11,601 bases of DNA, from the NCBI GenBank assembly GCA_947483545.1, contig CANKNP010000155.1:1-11601 (forward strand), read 5' to 3'. Position numbers and translations under genes: made by a program. Source of the stretch: Deltaproteobacteria bacterium. GTDB taxonomy: Bacteria; Myxococcota; UBA796; SXON01. Of this stretch, positions 5,581 through 11,601 are shown one piece after another (position 1 is the first letter of the stretch; each line of letters opens with the position of its first letter). The notes under the pieces were generated by a model. That model was not told the DNA's origin and searched no databases. It saw nothing but the letters and a program-made list of their open reading frames with translations.

Positions 5581-7401
5581 ATGGAAGCTACCCTCTGTGT
5601 CCTGATTGATTTTGAGAATGTCGCGACGGGCTGCGACAAGGAGGGGCTCGGCAACTTTGACGTGCGCATGGTCATGCGCCGGCTCAAGGACAAGGGCCGC
5701 ATCCTGGTCTCTCGCGCGTACGCGGACTGGACCCGATGGTCCAGGTTCAAGCAGGATCTCGTGTTCGGCGGCGTGAACATGATGGAGCTGACGGCGCACG
5801 GCATGGGCGCCAAGAACCGGGCCGACATCGCGCTCGTGGTCGACGCGATGGAGATCGCCTACACCCGCGACTACATCGACACCTTCGTGATCCTCTCGGG
5901 GGACAGCGATTTTACCCCGTTGGTCATGCGGCTCAAAGAGCTGAACAAGCGGGTGATCGGGCTCGGCACGAAGGGCTCGACGAGCCGGTTGATCGCCGAG
6001 ACCTGCGACGAGTTTATGTTCTACGACACCTTGCGCCGGGAAGGCCGGGCAGAGAGCGCGGCGCGGCCGGAGAGCGGGGATGAGGGCTCGCTCACGCGCG
6101 ACGAGGCGTTTGAGCTCCTGATCGAGACGCTGGAGAACCAGGCCCGAGAGGACGCCGGACCGATCCACGCCAGCATCTTGAAGACGTCGATGAAGCGCAA
6201 GGCGCCGACGTTCTCAGAGGTGGATCTTGGGTTTCGGACGTTCGCGATCTTCTTGGAGCTGGCGCAGGAGCGGGGGCTTGTACGCTTGGGGAGGGACGAC
6301 CGTGCCGGCGGCTACCGTGTGGAGCTGCCGCGCGAGGAGCGGGCGCCAGCGTCGTTGGCGCCAACAGGGGAGGGAGAACGCCGCTTGTTGGGCCGGCTGG
6401 CGGAGCTGGGGTGCGACATCGGTACGCTCGCGGATCGCACATGGGTGACCGAGCAGCTGGTGGCGGCGTGCCAGGAGCGGGCGAGGCGGGATCGGACCTG
6501 CGCGGTCGAGTACCTGGTCGGCGACCTGTTGCGCCGGGCTCGGAATGACAGGACGTCCATCCCCCCGCGGGTGGTGAAGGGCATCTTGAACAACCTGCTT
6601 CGATCGGGAACCTTTCGGTCACCGGACGGCGAGGTCGCCCGGGGGCTGACCGCGCCGTTCGTACCGCCGGACGCTGCCGAGCCGCTGCGTCAACGGCTGA
6701 CGGTGATCGCCCGGGCCGTGCTGGCGGAGGCGGGGGATGTGCTCGATGGGGCGACGCTCGCGGAGGTGTTCGGGGAGCCGGGCGCCGTGGCTCGGCCGCG
6801 GGAGGTTGCGCCTCGCGAGGCTCGGCCGCCCCGTGAGGATCGTGCCCGCGAGGATCGTCCGCGCGAGGAACGGGCGCCCCGGGCGGATCGGCCGCCTCGG
6901 GAGGATCGCGGGCCGCGGGAGGCCCGGCCACCCCGGGAGGCCCGGCCGCCGCGCGAGGAGCCCCCTCGGGAGGAGGCGACCCACGACGTCGCGCTGGTTG
7001 AAGGCGCGGAGGACCTGCCGCCGGTCGCGGACCCCGCCCCCACGGGAGATGCACCGCCGACGGGCAAGCGTCGTCGCCGCCGTCGTCGCAAGTCGTCCGG
7101 TGCTGCGGGCGAGCAAGGCCCGGAGTTGCCCGGGGACGAGGGCCCCGAGTTGCCGGGGGACGAGGGCCCTGAGGCGCCGGCGGAGGCCGCCGAGACCGAG
7201 CCCGAACCGCCCGCGCCTGCGCCCGCCCCCCGCCGGTCCGCACCCGGCCGCGGAGCACCTCGAGCGCTCGCGGATGATCGCGATGCGCTGTTCCCCGCGG
7301 ATGACGTGGCGCCGCCCCCCCTGGCACCGCTGCTGGAGCCCGTCGCCGACGCGCCCAAGGCCCGCGCGCCCCGTCGTCGCCGACCACCGCCGGCTGAGTA
7401 G
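5581..7401 (+). CDS. NYN-domain nuclease with LOTUS/OST-HTH domain and charged tail
   Basis: 606 residues. Residues 1-150 form a NYN (PIN-like) domain: VLIDFENV (D10), NRADIALVVDAM (D82), and ILSGDSDFTPLV (D108, D110), then KRVIGLGTK. These acidic residues form the expected Mg-binding nuclease centre. Residues 171-249 form a LOTUS/OST-HTH domain with the hallmark LKTSMKRKAPTFSEVDLGF followed by FAIFLE. A further helical region spans about 264-400. The tail is low complexity: PRE/RPPRED repeats (406-465), a Lys/Arg patch KRRRRRRRK (496-504), a duplicated GPELPGDE octapeptide (513-528), Pro/Ala/Glu-rich sequence and a basic end. NYN-LOTUS proteins are linked to RNA cleavage with LOTUS-mediated RNA binding; the substrate here is unknown. 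No strong Shine-Dalgarno precedes the ATG. The gene lies 6 bp before the radical SAM gene, implying an operon. Confidence 0.92.
   Translation: MEATLCVLIDFENVATGCDKEGLGNFDVRMVMRRLKDKGRILVSRAYADWTRWSRFKQDLVFGGVNMMELTAHGMGAKNRADIALVVDAMEIAYTRDYIDTFVILSGDSDFTPLVMRLKELNKRVIGLGTKGSTSRLIAETCDEFMFYDTLRREGRAESAARPESGDEGSLTRDEAFELLIETLENQAREDAGPIHASILKTSMKRKAPTFSEVDLGFRTFAIFLELAQERGLVRLGRDDRAGGYRVELPREERAPASLAPTGEGERRLLGRLAELGCDIGTLADRTWVTEQLVAACQERARRDRTCAVEYLVGDLLRRARNDRTSIPPRVVKGILNNLLRSGTFRSPDGEVARGLTAPFVPPDAAEPLRQRLTVIARAVLAEAGDVLDGATLAEVFGEPGAVARPREVAPREARPPREDRAREDRPREERAPRADRPPREDRGPREARPPREARPPREEPPREEATHDVALVEGAEDLPPVADPAPTGDAPPTGKRRRRRRRKSSGAAGEQGPELPGDEGPELPGDEGPEAPAEAAETEPEPPAPAPAPRRSAPGRGAPRALADDRDALFPADDVAPPPLAPLLEPVADAPKARAPRRRRPPPAE
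6796..6975 (+). repeat. PRE/RPPRED low-complexity coding repeat
   Basis: This segment codes for degenerate short repeats built on PRE, PPRED and PREARPP (residues 406-465 of the NYN-LOTUS protein). The DNA is a run of related GAGGAT, GAGGCC and CGGCCG codon blocks, so it is prone to slippage. The resulting mixed-charge, proline-rich stretch is predicted disordered and resembles the arginine-rich RNA-binding linkers of other RNA enzymes, although that role is inference. Confidence 0.7.
7117..7164 (+). repeat. 24-bp tandem duplication in the NYN-LOTUS tail
   Basis: Two adjacent 24-bp units code for GPELPGDE twice, with synonymous differences only (for example CCCGGGGAC versus CCGGGGGAC). A third, partial unit (GPEAP) follows. 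The synonymous divergence shows the duplication is not brand new and that the peptide is retained. Confidence 0.7.
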
Positions 7402-7407
7402 CCCCGG

Positions 7408-9486
7408 ATGCGGGTCCACCTCGTCCTCCCGCCGCTGACGCAGCTCAACACGCCGTACCCTTCGACGGCGTACCTGGCGCGTGCGCTCGCGGGGCACGGC
7501 GTAGGCTGTGACCAGCACGATCTTGGCCTCGCCCTTGTGCTTCGGCTCTGCGCCCCCCCCGCGCTCCACGACCTGTTCCAGGCACTCGGAGAAGCCGAGG
7601 ATCTTCCCCCGCACGCCTGGCGTGCGTCTGCGTTGGCGTGTGCCCACCTGCGCGCCGCCCCCGCCGCGATCCGCTTCCTCCAAGGCAAGGATCGCGGCCT
7701 GGGCCCCCGCATCCTCAGCGGTTCACTCCTGCCCGAGACCCCCCGTCTCGAGCGCGCCGCCGCCACGGGGGAGTTGGCCCGCTTCGGCGCGCTCGCCATC
7801 GACGACGCCGCTCGGCGACTCGCTACGTTGTACCTGGCAGATCTGGCCGACCTCTGGGCGCTGCTCGACCCAGGGTTTGCGCTCTCGCACTATCAGCGCC
7901 ACCTCGCGACCGGCCCCGTGTCCTTTGACGCCCTCGCGCTGCGCCTCGCCGCGACCTCCCCCGTGGACGTTCACCTCGACGCGCTGATCGACGCCCTCCC
8001 CGTGCAGCGCGGCGATCTGGTCGGCATCTCCGTGCCTTTTCCCGGCAACGTCTACGGCGGTTTGCGCATCGGCCGGGCGCTTCGGGCGCGCGGCGCGACG
8101 GTGCTCTTGGGCGGCGGGTACGTGAACACCGAGCTACGCGACTGTCAGGAGCCGCGCCTCTGGGATTTCGTCGATGCCTATTGCCTCGACGATGGCGAAG
8201 GCCCGCTGCTCGCGTGGATTCGCTGGATGCAGGGCGAACCCGACACACGTCACCGCACCTTCACCTCGGCCGGACCCATCGAGAAGCCACACGCCGACGA
8301 GCCCGCCGCCTGTGGTGCCGACTATGGGGACCTGCCGCTCGGCGACTACCTTCAGTTGGTCGATAGTCTGAACCCCACCCACCGGCTTTGGGGCGATGGC
8401 CGCTGGAACAAGCTCACGATCGCCCACGGGTGCTATTGGAAGAAGTGCTCGTTCTGTGACATTCAGCTCGATTACATCGCGGGGTTTCGCCCGAACCGCC
8501 CAAACCAGCTCGCCGACGTGATGGAGGATCAGATCCGCGCCACGGGCCAATCCGGTTTTCACCTCGTGGACGAGGCGATCCCGCCACGAGGCTTGCGGGA
8601 CCTGGTGTTGATCCTCCTGGAGCGTGGCATCAGCGCGAGCTTTTGGGGCAACATCCGGTTTGAGCGCGCGTGGACGCCGGATCTGGCAAGGCTGTGCGCG
8701 CACGCGGGTCTGATCGCGGTCACCGGGGGTTTGGAGGTCGCGAGCCCCCGGCTGCTGGAGCGGATGGACAAGGGGGTCACGATCCCCCAGGTCACGCGCG
8801 CCTCGTTGGCGTTTCGAGCCGCAGGCGTTCGCGTCCACGCCTATTTGATGTACGGGTTCCCAACCCAGACGGAGCAGGAGAGCATCGACGCGATGGAGGT
8901 CGTGCGGCAGATGTTCGCGTGCAAAGTGCTGGACTCGGCGTTCTGGCACCGTTTTGTGCTCACCCGGTATTCGGGCATGTCGGCGGATCCAGAGGAGTGG
9001 GGCATGCGCCTGCGTGGGGCACCGGGCAGCTTCGCGGCCAATGATCTCGACCATGCAGATCTGACGGGTGGAGACCACGACCGATTCGACGAGCCCCTGG
9101 CGGTTGCGCTGTCGGCGTGGATGCGCGGGGAGGGGGTGGATCAGCCGCTGGCATCCTGGTTCAATGGGCCGATGCCGGCGACGACGGTGGGGGAGGGGAC
9201 CATCGCGGGGATCTCGGGAGAGGTGGAGGAGACGGGGGGCCGGCTGGTGTGGGTGGGGGGAGATGTGTTGGAAGAAGGCGGGCTGTTGTTGCATCACCTG
9301 GGAGGGGTGGAGCGCCTGGGGGGGCGTCGCGCCGCGTTGGACTGGCTCGCGGAGGTGATCGAGGCGGCGCGGCCGGGGCGGCCACCGCTGCTGGCCGAGG
9401 CCGCGATCGCGGCGTTCCCGGGGAACTTCGTGGGGTTTGGCACACGCTGGGCGGCAGCGAAGCGGGCAGGGCTGTTGTGCGTCTGA
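7408..9486 (+). CDS. B12-binding-type radical SAM protein
   Basis: 692 residues. The N-terminal half is a cobalamin-binding-like Rossmann region: IHLVLPP-type start (MRVHLVLPPL), then YPSTAYLARALAGHGV followed by DQHDLG (35-40), which matches a DxHxxG pattern. A long helical insertion (about 45-195) follows, then LVGISVPFPGN (204-214), TVLLGGGYVNTELRD (231-245) and LDDGEGPLL (260-268), typical of this superfamily. The radical SAM core starts at HGCYWKKCSFCD with C342, C347 and C350, a CX4CX2C rather than CX3CX2C spacing. It continues with a VDEAI segment, GNIRFE (414-419), GGLEVAS (440-446) and MYGFPTQTEQE (481-491). The C-terminal 150 residues are accessory. Such enzymes bind 4Fe-4S and SAM and do methyl transfer or other radical chemistry; the substrate is unknown. 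The ATG lies 6 bp after the NYN gene, so co-expression is likely. Confidence 0.93.
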   Translation: MRVHLVLPPLTQLNTPYPSTAYLARALAGHGVGCDQHDLGLALVLRLCAPPALHDLFQALGEAEDLPPHAWRASALACAHLRAAPAAIRFLQGKDRGLGPRILSGSLLPETPRLERAAATGELARFGALAIDDAARRLATLYLADLADLWALLDPGFALSHYQRHLATGPVSFDALALRLAATSPVDVHLDALIDALPVQRGDLVGISVPFPGNVYGGLRIGRALRARGATVLLGGGYVNTELRDCQEPRLWDFVDAYCLDDGEGPLLAWIRWMQGEPDTRHRTFTSAGPIEKPHADEPAACGADYGDLPLGDYLQLVDSLNPTHRLWGDGRWNKLTIAHGCYWKKCSFCDIQLDYIAGFRPNRPNQLADVMEDQIRATGQSGFHLVDEAIPPRGLRDLVLILLERGISASFWGNIRFERAWTPDLARLCAHAGLIAVTGGLEVASPRLLERMDKGVTIPQVTRASLAFRAAGVRVHAYLMYGFPTQTEQESIDAMEVVRQMFACKVLDSAFWHRFVLTRYSGMSADPEEWGMRLRGAPGSFAANDLDHADLTGGDHDRFDEPLAVALSAWMRGEGVDQPLASWFNGPMPATTVGEGTIAGISGEVEETGGRLVWVGGDVLEEGGLLLHHLGGVERLGGRRAALDWLAEVIEAARPGRPPLLAEAAIAAFPGNFVGFGTRWAAAKRAGLLCV

Positions 9487-9501
9487 AGAGATTTTTCCGA
9501 A

Positions 9502-9597
9502 GTGACGGATCGGGAGGGCCTCCCTTTCGTTCGTTTGGTGACGGATCGGGAGGGCCTCCCTTTCGTTCGTTTGGTGACGGATCGGGAGGGCCTCCCT
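9502..9597. repeat. 36-bp direct repeat, 2.67 tandem copies
   Basis: Units at 9502-9537 and 9538-9573 are identical, and the first 24 bp recur at 9574-9597. Each unit begins GTGACGGAT and contains the near-perfect palindrome GGGAGGGCCTCCC (9512-9524, 9548-9560, 9584-9596), followed in full copies by TTTCGTTCGTTTG. The array starts 15 bp after the radical SAM stop and runs into the start of the membrane-protein gene. Both strands are open through it in several frames because 36 is a multiple of 3, but no gene is supported there. Full identity implies recent duplication or ongoing slippage. Confidence 0.95.
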
Positions 9598-9598
9598 G
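9584..9598 (+). promoter_or_regulatory. Repeat-borne ribosome binding site with candidate CTG start
   Basis: In the truncated third repeat copy GGAGG (9585-9589) lies 6 bases before CTG 9596-9598, in frame with the membrane protein. The GGGAG of this site can pair with the CTCCC just before and into the CTG (5-bp stem, GGC loop), so the site may be partly sequestered. The alternative start, TTG 9650, has no Shine-Dalgarno and would remove the first membrane helix. Confidence 0.4.
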
Positions 9599-11308
9599 AC
9601 CCCGCGCCTCACGATCCCTGCTGCTCTCCTCGCCATCGCGATCTACACGTTGTGGCCTGCGTGGGCGGACCTGGGGGCGGTGGTCCCGGGCGGGCCGACG
9701 AGCGATGCCTACGATCACGTCTGGGGCTACTGGTGGTGGGCCCATGCGCTCGGGAACGGGCGGAACCCCCTGGTGACGACGCTGTCGCATCAACCGGCGG
9801 GCGGGGCCCTGTGGTTTGTGGATCCGCTGAACGCCTTGCTGGCTGCGCCGTTGCAGGCGGTGACGTCCACGGCGACGGCCACCACGCTGGTGCTCACCGC
9901 GCAGGTGTTTTTGGGCATGGTGGCGGTTTGGTTGGGTTTGCGAAAGGAGGCGCCGATGGGGGCGCCGGTGGCGGCGGTGATCGTCGCGGCGGGGCCGTAC
10001 ACGCTGGGATTGTTGCAGAGCGGGGTCTACGAATTCGTCGCGTTGGGGCCGCTCGCGGGGTTCTACCTTGCGCTTCGGGCGGGCACGGTGGAAGCGCAGA
10101 GACCGGCCGACGCATCCTGGGTTTGCGCGCTGCTGTGGTTTCTCGCTGCCCTTGGGAATTTCTATTACGCAGCGTTCGCCGGGCTCCTGGCGCTGGTCGT
10201 CCTGGTCGAACGTCCCGCCGCCTGGCGCCTGGTGCGAGGGACGGCGGTGCTCGCCCTGCCGCCGAGCATTCTGCTGGCGGGCTTCGCACTGCTGACGTTG
10301 TACGCCAATGATGCGGTTGTGGACCCCCAGACTGCGCCTGGGTGGGCCCAAGGCTCCCTCCCCGCGGTGGACCCGCTCGCGTTCGTACACGCCGGGGAAT
10401 ACTATTTTCCCGACAATCGACGCATGGGGAATGTCGGGATCGTGCACGTCGCCTACGTCGGGTGGGTCGCGCTGGGCCTGGCGGGTGTCGGGCTCCTGGC
10501 GTCTGCTCGGCCTTTTCGCGCGCTCGCGGCGCCTGCCCTCGCGCTGGTCTTCGCCCTGGGCCCGGCTTTGGCCTGGCACCAACATCCCCTCCGCCTGGGC
10601 GGTCACGACGTGTGGATGCCCCTCGCCGCGCTGTACTTCCCAGGTTCACCCTTCGCCTTCGTCCACCACCCCTATCGGCTCGTCGCGGTGCTGATGCTTG
10701 CGCTCTCGCCGTTCATCGCGTCGGGGGTTCAGTACCTCGCGGGGCGCAGCGGCTGGGGGCTCACGGCCGGCCTGATCGCGCTCGTGCTCATCGAGACCGC
10801 GACGTGGTCGCCGATGCGTACGGGCCTCACGACCGCGCCCGTCGCCGCGCCGAAGGAGTACGCGGCGGCGGCGTTGAACCCGACGGTCACGGGGATCTTT
10901 GATTTTCCGCCGCATCACCACGTTGGAAATCGCCAGTATGAAATGTACGCGATCTTCCACCACAAGCGGATGCCCTACGGCGTGAACAGTTTTCTACCCG
11001 CCGCCTGGAAGGACAACGGGCTGGTGTTGGCCATGCTCGGCTGCGTGAAAAGGCCGCAGATGCTCGGGATCCCCCGGGAGGGGGGGCCGCCGGCCAGCGG
11101 GTGGTTCTCACGCACCGGCTTGGTGAGTCCGGCGCCCACGGCCGCGCAGGTGGTGACCGGCGCGGCGAGGTTGATCGCCGATGGCTACAGCCACGTGGTG
11201 CTGCACCCGGAGCACCTCAAGAACCAGAGGGTGGGCTGCTTGTCGGGGTTGTTGGCGACGGTGGCCACGGGGGAGGGGGAGTGGTGGGGGATGGGGAAGG
11301 TGAGGTAG
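9596..11308 (+). CDS. Polytopic membrane protein, GT-C glycosyltransferase-like
   Basis: About 570 residues from CTG 9596, or 552 from TTG 9650. The frame opens after TGA 9575-9577 with no ATG, GTG or TTG before 9650. The earlier start is preferred because it restores the first helix, LTIPAALLAIAIYTLWPAW. Ten to eleven hydrophobic segments follow, for example TTLVLTAQVFLGMVAVWLGL, CALLWFLAALGNFYYAAF, ALVFALGPALAW and AGLIALVLIETATW. The first large loop carries an acidic motif, TSDAYDHVWGYWWW, where GT-C enzymes keep catalytic acids. The soluble C-terminal part has IFDFPPHHHVGNRQYEMYAI, then HHKRMPYG, and later DGYSHVVLHPEHL. These match the style of uncharacterised GT-C-like membrane proteins (a DxP block, a Y-x-x-x-H-x-K/R-x-P block and a final vvvH block). 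Likely role: transfer from a lipid-linked sugar at the inner membrane, but donor and acceptor are unknown. The stop TAG directly abuts a terminator-like hairpin. Confidence 0.82.
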   Translation: MTPRLTIPAALLAIAIYTLWPAWADLGAVVPGGPTSDAYDHVWGYWWWAHALGNGRNPLVTTLSHQPAGGALWFVDPLNALLAAPLQAVTSTATATTLVLTAQVFLGMVAVWLGLRKEAPMGAPVAAVIVAAGPYTLGLLQSGVYEFVALGPLAGFYLALRAGTVEAQRPADASWVCALLWFLAALGNFYYAAFAGLLALVVLVERPAAWRLVRGTAVLALPPSILLAGFALLTLYANDAVVDPQTAPGWAQGSLPAVDPLAFVHAGEYYFPDNRRMGNVGIVHVAYVGWVALGLAGVGLLASARPFRALAAPALALVFALGPALAWHQHPLRLGGHDVWMPLAALYFPGSPFAFVHHPYRLVAVLMLALSPFIASGVQYLAGRSGWGLTAGLIALVLIETATWSPMRTGLTTAPVAAPKEYAAAALNPTVTGIFDFPPHHHVGNRQYEMYAIFHHKRMPYGVNSFLPAAWKDNGLVLAMLGCVKRPQMLGIPREGGPPASGWFSRTGLVSPAPTAAQVVTGAARLIADGYSHVVLHPEHLKNQRVGCLSGLLATVATGEGEWWGMGKVR

Positions 11309-11359
11309 CCGCCGATCCGCGCGCTCGGCGAACCTCGCGCCCGGATCGGCGGTCTCTTT
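11309..11359 (+). terminator. 11-bp-stem hairpin followed by TCTCTTT
   Basis: CCGCCGATCCG (11309-11319) pairs perfectly with CGGATCGGCGG (11342-11352). The stem can extend inward by CGCG/CGCG around a single bulged C, leaving a loop of about 12 nt. A pyrimidine-rich TCTCTTT (11353-11359) follows. It begins at the base after the TAG of the membrane gene, so it is a good intrinsic terminator candidate. An identical copy occurs at 11513-11563. Confidence 0.7.
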
Positions 11360-11433
11360 GCACCGTTCCTACCGGTGGAATGCGACGGTCCGGCGAAGAC
11401 GCCGGGCCCGCCGCCTTCCACCTGGAACGGTGC
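11360..11433 (+). other. 74-nt three-tier hairpin, candidate structured RNA or DNA element
   Basis: Three nested stems stack. GCACCGTTCC (11360-11369) pairs with GGAACGGTGC (11424-11433), 10 bp. GGTGGAA (11374-11380) pairs with TTCCACC (11416-11422), 7 bp. GGTCCGGCG (11387-11395) pairs with CGCCGGGCC (11400-11408), 9 pairs including one G-U, with the apical loop AAGA. Asymmetric internal loops separate the tiers. The 5' half of this hairpin recurs at 11564-11601 up to the window edge. The class is not recognised. Confidence 0.6.
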
Positions 11434-11439
11434 GGTTCG

Positions 11440-11514
11440 GGGCCAGCCCGGCTCCGAGTCACGTCCTTCCAGGGACTTGTGGCCGTTCTGATTGTGTAGC
11501 GCTCGGGCTGGCCC
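11440..11514 (+). other. 75-nt hairpin closing the repeat unit
   Basis: GGGCCAGCCCG (11440-11450) pairs perfectly with CGGGCTGGCCC (11504-11514), an 11-bp stem enclosing 53 nt. A small inner stem GTCC (11463-11466) with GGAC (11473-11476) is possible. The right arm overlaps by 2 bp the next copy of the terminator-like hairpin, so the units are packed without spacer. Confidence 0.6.
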
Positions 11515-11601
11515 GCCGATCCGCGCGCTCGGCGAACCTCGCGCCCGGATCGGCGGTCTCTTTGCACCGTTCCTACCGGTGGAATGCGACGGTCCGGCGA
11601 A

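Larger units (their letters stand above)
11309..11601. repeat. 204-bp-period direct repeat, running off the window
   Basis: Bases 11309-11397 (89 bp) are identical to 11513-11601, and the match is cut only by the window end. The 115 bp between (11398-11512) may also repeat beyond the edge. The base before each copy differs (G 11308, C 11512), so 11309 is the true left boundary. The unit holds three successive large inverted repeats (described separately). No gene is supported: the open frames here have no recognisable protein. Perfect identity in non-coding DNA points to recent duplication, a tandem array or a mobile structured element. Confidence 0.9.

Noticed and set aside
6092..7799. Three long minus-strand open frames opposite the NYN-LOTUS tail and radical SAM start
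   Set aside because: They are antisense to well-supported domains or to GC-rich repeats, and the products are Pro/Arg/Ala-rich without any domain.
9502..9597. CRISPR array
   Set aside because: The units are directly contiguous with no unique spacers and there are no cas genes nearby.
9502..10311. A gene starting at GTG 9502 with a 12-residue repeat (VTDREGLPFVRL)
   Set aside because: Downstream it runs out of frame with the convincing membrane protein and becomes low-complexity shadow sequence.
8134..10606. Minus-strand frames of about 480-500 codons crossing the 36-bp repeats
   Set aside because: The repeats are a multiple of 3 so stay open in many frames; the remainder is antisense to the radical SAM and membrane genes.
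11309..11601. Integron attC sites
   Set aside because: Stop-adjacent hairpins suggested cassettes, but no RYYYAAC/GTTRRRY core pair is present and the units hold no gene.
11309..11601. Retron msr-msd RNA
   Set aside because: No reverse transcriptase in the window and no outer a1/a2 inverted repeat enclosing the hairpins; it cannot be excluded beyond the edge.

Overview
The window is uniformly high in GC, with strong G/C preference at third codon positions. It carries two proteins with very short lipoprotein-like N-termini, a tryptophan-rich propeller-like protein, a NYN-LOTUS protein with a long charged tail and a cobalamin-type radical SAM protein. This mix suggests an uncultured deltaproteobacterial lineage, most likely Myxococcota or a relative; that assignment is inference from style and gene content, since no rRNA is present.

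Left third. A 5'-truncated W-rich propeller-like protein (+, 3-1811) ends in a stop-overlapping hairpin. It converges on a degraded TPR-like remnant (-, about 1820-2102). Next comes a minus-strand cluster transcribed leftward: era (ribosome-assembly GTPase, 3503-4420), a small putative lipoprotein (2978-3364), and a metallo-beta-lactamase-fold hydrolase (2139-2981) that overlaps the lipoprotein by ATGA. A 156-bp divergent spacer separates era from the plus-strand half.

Middle. Two unrecognised, probably cell-envelope proteins (4577-5140 and 5152-5511) are followed by a hairpin that straddles the second stop codon. Then come a NYN nuclease plus LOTUS RNA-binding protein with an Arg/Pro/Glu-rich tail and a poly-Arg patch (5581-7401) and, only 6 bp later, a B12-binding-type radical SAM protein with a CX4CX2C cluster motif (7408-9486). 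These last two are probably co-transcribed.

Right third. A 36-bp direct repeat, present 2.67 times, fills the spacer after the radical SAM gene. Its last copy supplies the apparent Shine-Dalgarno sequence of a polytopic GT-C-like membrane protein (about 9596-11308). That stop codon abuts an 11-bp-stem terminator-like hairpin, which begins a 204-bp-period direct repeat containing three consecutive large inverted repeats and running off the window end. This right-end structured repeat and the repeat-borne ribosome binding site are the least explained elements. No CRISPR array, transposase, tRNA or rRNA was seen.
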